Positions 57,322-64,000 of a stretch of 64,000 bases of DNA are shown one piece after another (position 1 is the stretch's first letter; the number at the start of each line of letters is the position of its first letter). Below the pieces are notes generated by a model. It saw only the letters and a list, made by a program, of their open reading frames with translations, was not told the DNA's origin and made no database searches. The stretch is from Riptortus pedestris (lineage: Eukaryota > Arthropoda > Insecta > Hemiptera > Alydidae): contig CM032233.1 in NCBI GenBank assembly GCA_019009955.1, forward strand, positions 81,847,001 through 81,911,000. The letters are read 5' to 3'. Both the position numbers and the translations under genes were made by a program.

Positions 57322-57539
57322 GAAAATATCAAGAATTGGCTATTGAGCTCAAAGAGGTATACAAACTGAAATCTCCCATAGTTACGCCTATTATAGTAAG
57401 TTCAAATGGACTCGGGCCAAAAACAACGATAGCAGTCACCAAGAAATTGAATCTGCCAACAACAATTATAAAAGAAGCACAGCAAGGGGTACTTCTTGAT
57501 ACTGCCAGAACCGTTCGAAAATTTATAAATTCCCCATAA
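57217..57539 (+). pseudogene. R2/R4-type restriction-like endonuclease, C-terminus
   Basis: From a one-base deletion near 57221 the correct frame reads PDILIIDKINKIADIIDIAV, PSDENIRKFHAEKLRKYQEL, AIELKEVYKLKSPIVTPIIV, and ends ARTVRKFINSP at 57537. PD-x14-D matches the catalytic pattern PD-x(12-14)-D of the restriction-like endonucleases of R2-clade elements (family knowledge). The VTPIIVSSNGLGPK stretch is also conserved at the C-terminus of relatives, including the fragment at 40976-41221. Catalytic residues are intact; only the frame break disables it. Confidence 0.88.
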
Positions 57540-57640
57540 CATGTCACAATCACAAACTCCATATCGGTTGGATTTTCCCCCGATATGGATTTTAATCCAG
57601 TTTTCACTGAGTATAAACCTCCCCCATAATCTTATAAATT

Positions 57641-58643
57641 TGAGTATTTTAACGGTGACAAAATATATGAACATGATTGGAAATTCACTAAAAATGTAAA
57701 AAATGCATTACCCCGGTGTATAAATTGAGATTAAAGACAGTAAGATGATTGGTCAACTTCATTTTAAAATCATATTAAAACTAATAAAAATATTGGCTCT
57801 ACAAATTTTTCAGACACAGTTTAATAATGATAACATACTCACACTTATTAACTAACAAACAGAGTACTGAATTATTTAATGATCAAGCAAATAGGTGATG
57901 TAACGTGACCGAAATGAGCCGGATTTAAAGAACACATCGTGGCCACCTGTCGAAAAGAATGCCCAGACGAAAAATAAAGAAAACAGAGCTCAATACCTTG
58001 AAAATCCCTATTTGGGCAAATCAAGGTGGAGAATGTAATATGACCGGTGTGGAAGAGGCATTCAAGAAGTAGTGCCAAATCTCGAGGGTGTTCGGCATCG
58101 GAAAAAAAAACTACTGTTTTTATTGAGGTTTGATTCATTGACATGTTTACGTCTATTATTTTCAATGAGCATTATTAGAAAAATTTTGTAAATTTATGGT
58201 GTCAAGACCTGATAGAATGAATCGGATAGCACTTCTCTAGGATAATATCGTTTCAATTTTCAAATTATTTATATTCCTTCAATTTTACATTTCAAGAGCC
58301 TTCGCGTTATTAATACCCCAGTTGTTGTATTAATAATATCAGGACACAGGGAGTGTGTCAATTGTTTTCTATCAAATGAAGAAATTAAAAATATATAGCA
58401 TTTAGTAACTGTTACCAGCAACAGGACAAGCCAACTTGGTCCAAATCATACTGAGTTGAGACAATTCTATTCGTAATCTTTGTACTATTCGTTTTAAAAT
58501 CATTCTTTAACTTCAAATTTCATTCCTTTAAATACTTCATCATAGAGGAATGTTAACATACAAACAAAAATTACAAGCCATACAAAGGTTTATCAAATGG
58601 GAAAGACCAGGTAGGCATACTAATTTAAGCAGTAACGTAAAAC
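57641..58643. other. unique AT-rich DNA, no gene
   Basis: The minus-strand open frame at 57872-58165 has no recognisable motif. Confidence 0.45.
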
Positions 58644-58690
58644 GTCTGCCATGCAGGGGCTGCGTTAACTAGGCAGATTTCACTTCTTGC
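58644..58690 (-). mobile_element. F1 right-end fragment, minus strand
   Basis: GTCTGCCATGCAGGGGCTGC and AGGCAGATTTCACTTCTTG form the hairpin and subterminal end without the rest of the element. Confidence 0.7.
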
Positions 58691-60039
58691 GTCACTAGCT
58701 CCATGATATCAGTAAATCATGCCCAATTAAAAATTCATTCTAACGTTATACAGGATTATTTATAAAAAAAAATTAGAGGAGTGAATGTGAGTCGTTCCAG
58801 CACGTGACAAATCTGCTAAGTTTGTTCTGACCAAACGCGGTGACGTTTCTTAATTCCTGAGACCGAATACCAAATAATAAACTTCACCTGTTGTATACCA
58901 TGAACGTCTCGTATGGCCATACAATAAAAATGTTAGAAAATCTTCTTCCAATTTTCAAAATTTACCATGGTTTTAATGTGTCCATGACTTAATGAGCACG
59001 TTCATAATTAATTGCTATCAAGTAAATATTCACTAACCTGGAGAGCGAAATAGCCCTCACAACAGTCCCCATAATTGTCGTCAGACAGAATAAATGATCT
59101 CCAGACAGGAATGGACTGAGCAACATACAAATCGTAATGGCAGAACCATCAAGCTTTTAGCATTGAAAAAAGTTATTTGAAAGAGACTTGCCAAAGTGTC
59201 TCGAGAGTCTGGAATATAGTGCCCTAAAGTAGATGCCGGCGGAGGTTAGATGAATAACAGGCATACCCCTAATTATTCCATCAATGACAAGAATTGAGTC
59301 GATAACTGGACAACTTGATGTAACAGCCGACAATCAAATTAAAACTTTTTTAACAAGGGGATTTGGATCGGGCCCCTTGAACCCGATAACTTTTACTCCT
59401 CCAACCCCACCAAACTTCTATGGCTCTAAACAAGAAAGGCATTCATAACGAGACCAACATTTACCTCCTTTAAAACTAGGGAAATTGGTAAACTCTATTT
59501 GGAACTTAAACTGCATTCTTCAGAGGCTTTATCATTTTATTCATTCAATTCCAGTTTTTCAAATGGCGAAATGTATGAATACTCATAGAACATATGAGTT
59601 GTTTTATATACAATTAATATATTTCAGTTAGCTTATATTGAATCTTCACTTAAGTGACAATATACTAAATGAACTGAAATATAACTAAGTGAAGTATAAG
59701 AAATAGAAAAAAAGATTTAAAGACAGTAGTTTATTTCAGATGATTATTCGTAATTATCTCTAGTAATTTTAGTTCTCTTATAACAGAATATAATCTCAGT
59801 ATAATAACATTATATTTATTTCATTTTGTGCAATTAAAGATAATTAGAACGGGTTAACTACAAGTTGACATCGGTTATTAGCCACTGAGGTTATTATTAT
59901 TTTTTGTGTTCGTCATAAAATAAATGGCCATATCGTGGAGTGAGTCGAATACATCTAATCATCATGAATTATATATAATGAAATAGAATTACCTTGTAAG
60001 CATACTTAAGTACTAAATCAGTAGTTATTTCATTCTTTA
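58691..60039. other. unique AT-rich DNA, no gene
   Basis: Nothing recognisable. A short GACAAATCTGCTAAGTTTG at about 58807 resembles an F1 right-end motif but lacks the hairpin. Confidence 0.45.
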
Positions 60040-60157
60040 GGTATATTTCCCTTAAGGGAAATCAGCTATTGAGGTTGTACTCATGACTCGACTTTAGAAA
60101 AATTTCCTCAAATGTCCGCCGATCCTACCTAGTAGATGACGAAAATGAGATTCGTTC

Positions 60158-60217
<60 letters not shown>

Positions 60218-61190
60218 CTGTTACCACTCTAGAGCTTGCAATTTGTGCATTAACGTTACAACATTTACAGTACCTTACATTTAATAGAACATTACATTTC
60301 GAATAAGATTAATTTTATATAATTGTTCGATCCGACGCATAATAACGGAGATATTTTGAATTTTCAAAATTCCCCCTCTAAGCCCTCCTCTCTCTCCGGT
60401 CCGATTTCAGCCGATAACGAACTTGATCTTTATTTTTACATAAAACGTTTAGATATCTATAGTATGGTAACGATTAAACAAAAATTACGACCGCAAGAGC
60501 GTTAGAATACAAATATATCAAACTATGACTATAACTAATGGTTGAAATCAGAGCAGTGAGAGGGAAGTTTAGAGGGGAGGATTGTCGAAAATCTCCGTTA
60601 ATATACTCTATCTTGAATATTAACCGACTTATTTGTATTTTTCAGTTTCCAGCCTCAGCGAACCCCTACTCCTACTCATGTCACATAAACAATACTCTGC
60701 TATATATCAGTCCACTTTATTCGAAGCTTAAATACCAAATATTGTTTTCAAGAGACCTTTATTATACGAGGTACATGCAAATATGTTCAGTTGACCCCCC
60801 CCCCCGTCTGATGTTTTTGGATTACAAAAATTTGAGTGATTGAGATAAAAACTATTTCGATTTATTATAAATTACCGTATTAGATATAGTAAATAATTTT
60901 CAATTAAAATGTAATTGCTTAAAAAAAAATATGTTATATTCAGAAATATTTCGGTAATTGTTTTTCTTTCCGGTGAAGAATATTTCTATCTATCTGTTCA
61001 GCGCTGAGCTATTGGCTGACCTGTTTTTGTACAATTCAGACGCTTTCCAGGAGGTTATAAAAATTTACTGAAAGATTTCTCAGTACCGTTTGTATTTATT
61101 CACTTGATATTCACGGTGATGTTAAGTGTTGCCAGTATGTAGATATGACTATTGTTGAACTTCACGAAGGAAATCTACTTAATGCATGCC
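60040..61190 (+). mobile_element. F1 repeat with inverted middle segment
   Basis: Plus-strand left end (TTTCCCTTAAGGGAAA, CTCATGACTCGACTTTAG) and (TA)n (60163-60212) continue to CTGTTACCACTCTAGAGC. A minus-oriented piece follows (60262-60505: TAATTGTTCGATCCGACGC, GATAACGAACTTGATC, ACGACCGCAAGAGCGTTAG). Plus orientation returns from 60535 to 61190 (TGGTTGAAATCAGAGCAGTG, TTCCAGCCTCAGCG, ATACCAAATATTGTTTTC, a C-run, GTGTTGCCAGTATGTAG), with the right end degraded to CTACTTAATGCATGCC. Confidence 0.8.
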
Positions 61191-61950
61191 GGAATTGTTT
61201 ATACACGTATTGTTTATTTATATATATTTATGATCATTTTTTCATAAGTGAACTAGGAATTACCTTTTAAAACGTTCGCAATAGGCTATGGCGGCTCTGT
61301 TCTGATAAGCTGAGTATCCCTGAGGTAGCAAGCAAACGCCGGTAGGATCCGTAGGCGGGTTGGGAAATATTTTGCCCGTCTGCTGCGAGTGAATTATCCT
61401 ACTAGTGTAGGTAGGTGAATGGGGAGAAGGGGCGGAAAAAGCCGGCCTGTCAACCAGCCTTTGACGGCGTTTAATTTAAAGGGCCCCACCAGCCCTATGG
61501 GCCACCCTGTGTGGTGAAAGCCATGCACTTAGCAGGATACAGCCCTGATAGGTAGGCCAATATTAGTGAGGTGTCAGCTACCGACACTACCCCTCCTACT
61601 TTAACAACCCCCACTCTTAACTCCCTCCCCGATAAATGAAAGCTGATATTTTCAGATAGCTACTACCTTTTTTTGCTATGCCTCACATGAAAGGACTGTG
61701 CACTTTTTACCGAAAAATTCAGTATTGAGTGCAAAATGCACTCATGTTGGTGGGTCCACCGTTCTAATAGTTCTAAATCTTTATTTTGAAATATTGACAT
61801 ATTAACACATTCAATTGGCTATTAACTGCGAAATAGGTATTTATGACGTATATCGTCCTTAGTAAAACCTCACCCATTGAAGCGATTTTAACTTTAATCT
61901 TCTGTACCTCTCAACATCTCATGTCTGGATCAGATTAAGTTTAAAGTTTT
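61191..61950. other. unique DNA with a GC-richer island
   Basis: 61290-61570 is clearly more GC-rich (GGCGGAAAAAGCCGGCC, TTTAAAGGGCCCCACCAGCC, GGGCCACCCTGTGTGGTG) than anything nearby. No reading frame, tRNA or repeat end is recognised. Confidence 0.5.
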
Positions 61951-62140
61951 AGCAGATTTCCCTTAAGGTTGTATTCATGGCACGATTTTCAAAAAATGTC
62001 CTCAAATGCCCATCAATCCTACCTAGTAGATGACGAAAATGAGGTCCGTTCAAAACAGTATATATAATATAATTTCAATGAAAACAATTTACTATATCTC
62101 GTACTGCAATTTATAATAAATCAGAATATTTTCTGGGTTT
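61951..62140 (+). mobile_element. F1 left end joined to an inverted F1 middle piece
   Basis: AGCAGATTTCCCTTAAGG to GAGGTCCGTTCAAAACAG (62056), then AATTTCAATGAAAACAATTT and TCGTACTGCAATTTATAATA, which is F1 middle sequence in reverse. The same reverse piece recurs at 62543-62603. Confidence 0.75.
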
Positions 62141-62144
62141 TCGC

Positions 62145-62454
62145 CAGGAAATATATAAATTATAGATAATATTCAATTCTAAAAAACGCTATTCATGATT
62201 ATTTTATACAGTTTTTCCCCCGAGCAACATCGCCAAAGTTGCGAAGCTCCAAATAAATAATAAATAAATAAATATTCATGATTATGAGTTGAATTATTCA
62301 CAGTGTGTCAAACAATAGACAGGAGATTGCCTTATTTTCATTTATTCTTCAAAAATAAATTTCTATTCTATAAGTCACATTGAAGCATTGCCAAAAATAA
62401 AAACCACCATTCAGCCTCTAAAGATTTCCCGAGCGAACCCGGGTACCTTAGCTA

Positions 62455-62455
<1 letters not shown>
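62145..62455 (+). mobile_element. F2 3'-end fragment
   Basis: Ends GATTTCCCGAGCGAACCCGG, GTACCTTAG, CTAG|T with (TA)n following. The upstream part resembles the element-specific region at 26385-26650 in reverse (TTGAATTATTCACAGTGTGT, TTTCATTTATTCTTCAAAA). The 5' part is missing. Confidence 0.75.

Positions 62456-62542
<87 letters not shown>
62456..62542. repeat. (TA)n(TG)n microsatellite
   Basis: TA run with one GATA, then a TG run. Confidence 0.95.
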
Positions 62543-62545
<3 letters not shown>

Positions 62546-63444
62546 TTCAATGAAAACTATTTACTGTATCTAGTACTGTAATTTATTATAAATCAGAATA
62601 ATTTTTATCTCAATCACTCAAATTTTTGTAATCTAAAAACTTCAGGCGGGGTGGGGGGATCAACTGAACATATTTGCATGTATCTCGTATAATTAAGGTC
62701 TCTTGAAAACAATATTTGGATTTTAAGCTTGGAATAAAGTGGACTGTTATATAACAGAGTATTGTTTGTGTGACATGAGTAAGAGTAGAGGTTTCCTGAG
62801 GCTGAAAACTGAAAAATGCAAATGACTCACTCAATATTCAAGATAAAGAATCTTGAAAAATCGAAATATCTCCGTTATTATACGTCGGACCGAAAAATTG
62901 AATTGAACCAATCTTATTTTAACTGTAATTGCCTATAAATTCTGATATATACGTATTTTCTCTAACATGATTATTAACCAAAATATATTGATTTTTAGTT
63001 TTCAGCCCTCAGTAAACCCCCACTCCTAGTCGTGCCATAAGCTTTTATACCATGAACCATATTTTTCTGAGCTTAATTTCCAAATTCTGATTTCATAAAA
63101 CCTTTATTATGTGAGGTACAAGCAAATTCCTTGTGCGATGACGCCATCAATTAAGATTTAGCGTTTGTATCTCGAAAATGTTTATTTGATCTACATACTC
63201 GATGTTTAACCGTTTCAGTCAATACAAAAGATCATATTTGTTATTTACTGAGATCGGCCCCAATTGTTGTTCTATACATTTTTTGTAACTCGAATATTGA
63301 GCGAATTATTCTTACATTAAACCCTCATATCTACTCATCGGTTTTTTACATAGAATTGTGAGAATGTGGTGAGATGAGATCACTGGAGTGTAACACAAGC
63401 ACTTGGGAAATCTGTTTAGTTTATCCAGTTTCTGAGTGACGGAC
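62543..63444 (+). mobile_element. F1 pieces in opposite orientations
   Basis: 62543-62845 is F1 middle in reverse (TGAAAACTATTTACTGTATC, GGATCAACTGAACATATTTG, CTTGGAATAAAGTGGAC, CTGAAAACTGAAAAATGC). 62850-63444 is plus-strand (GAAATATCTCCGTTATTATA, GTCGGACCGAAAAATTG, GTTTTCAGCCCTCAGTAAAC), then the variant right half (GGTGAGATGAGATCACTGGA, GCACTTGGGAAATCTGTTTA, GAGTGACGGAC). Confidence 0.75.
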
Positions 63445-64000
63445 CTTTTTATGAATGTGGTGGTAGGTGGCATAGATTATAGAAAAACTAAATGATCCCC
63501 TTAGCAAATAATTTTGGCTAGGAAAGTTTTAAAACGAGTCATGATTTAGTCTGCGCGTTTATGTCCCTTTAATTCAGGAAGACAAGGCTAAGCATCCTTC
63601 AAGTTCCTTCTTTCAAGACCGTTCGTGGCCAGCATTTTAATTCGTCTAAAGGAGATTGGGTTTACTTGGTTTTTCGTTCAGTGGCTTTAACAGAACAGAC
63701 CGATAGCAAATCCTGAACAATACTATTGTTCATCTTATCTCGAATGCAGGCCTGCTGGCTAAGAGTAAGTTATCAGATAGATACAGCTTTGTGTAGAGGG
63801 AGGCGAATGGAAACACTAATTTTCTCCATGGTGAAAATATACAGAGCCAAGATTGAACTAATGATAAGACCGAGTGGCCAAGGAAAGCTGGCTGGATACG
63901 TGCCTTTGAAGTGGTTAACAAAATACTCAGGGAATAAGGACTTTTCTAGAAATTCTTCTCTGAGAAACAAAATAATACTATGTAGTTAGTGATAAACACC
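63445..64000. other. unique DNA, no supported gene
   Basis: Open frames of 87, 65 and 63 residues overlap on both strands at 63726-63989. None has a recognisable motif. Confidence 0.45.

Larger units (their letters stand above)
54108..57640 (+). mobile_element. R2/R4-superfamily non-LTR retrotransposon, near full-length, degraded
   Basis: About 3.5 kb encoding, in order, an N-terminal basic/Trp region, a linker, reverse transcriptase, a Cys-His knuckle and a C-terminal restriction-like endonuclease. A single polyprotein plus this endonuclease type places it in the R2/R4 superfamily (with R4, Dong, NeSL and relatives), not with apurinic-endonuclease LINEs. Four or more frame breaks and two stops inactivate it. 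It is less AT-rich than its surroundings. It lies next to an F1 left end, not in rDNA. Target duplications could not be identified. After the last stop (57539) come about 100 bp with an inverted CCATATCGG..CCGATATGG hairpin. Confidence 0.9.

Noticed and set aside
54108..57640. rDNA-targeted R2 insertion
   Set aside because: Flanks are F1 repeat and AT-rich unique DNA, with no 28S-like sequence.

Overview
This window is a strongly A+T-rich eukaryotic (metazoan) intergenic tract made almost entirely of transposable-element debris, microsatellites and unique AT-rich DNA. I find no convincing host gene, tRNA or rRNA. The mix of elements is what arthropod genomes typically carry: R2/R4-type, jockey-type and I-type LINE fragments, a mariner relative, PIF/Harbinger, hAT and piggyBac relics, Helitron-like elements ending in CTAG, and long (TA)n, (GA)n and (CT)n runs. 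An arthropod, probably an insect, is the best guess, but I cannot name the species.

The dominant component is a non-autonomous repeat called F1 here, about 0.6-1.1 kb long, with some 30 full, partial or rearranged copies on both strands. Its left end is AGCAGATTTCCC followed by a palindrome (TTTCCCTTAAGGGAAA). Its middle holds a (TA)n-type microsatellite. Near its right end is an inverted copy of the left end (GGGAAATCTGCT), then a hairpin (ACGCAG-CCC-CTGCGT) and a terminal GACGGAC. Copies sit in T-runs. This layout resembles Helentron-associated (HINE/DINE-like) rolling-circle elements; the class is my inference, the structure is seen.

A second family, F2, runs from TTGTAACCTCTGTCTG to a CCCGG hairpin plus terminal CTAG and carries about 300-bp internal modules. 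Most full copies are bounded by (TA)n, and at least three lie inside the microsatellite of an F1 copy (18.2-19.8, 24.6-29.4 and 49.9-52.4 kb). The 24.6-29.4 kb case holds two F2 elements joined end to end at their hairpins. A third family, F3, also abuts (TA)n and forms an inverted pair at 44.4-44.8 kb.

Layout: 1-4.7 kb, F1 copies and a 45-bp minisatellite; 4.7-5.9 kb, a Harbinger MITE nested in F1; 6-16 kb, many F1 copies, including F1 nested in F1 and a local duplication, plus a long-TIR MITE; 17-20 kb, F2 and F1; 22.4-23.7 kb, F1 and a hAT MITE with perfect target duplication; 24.6-31 kb, the large F1/F2 composite and a third Helitron-like element; 32.3-34 kb, jockey and I-type LINE fragments; 34-36 kb, F1; 36-37 kb, a piggyBac-like element; 37-43 kb, RTE-like, R2-like and LINE 3' fragments; 44-46 kb, a (CT)n tract, the F3 pair, an F2 fragment and RNase H relics; 47-54 kb, F1, a Harbinger MITE and a snap-back mariner; 54.1-57.6 kb, a nearly full-length but frameshifted R2/R4-superfamily retrotransposon, the only large coding feature; 58-64 kb, rearranged F1 and F2 pieces. 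All coding relics are broken, so no gene here is expected to act as a functional unit.
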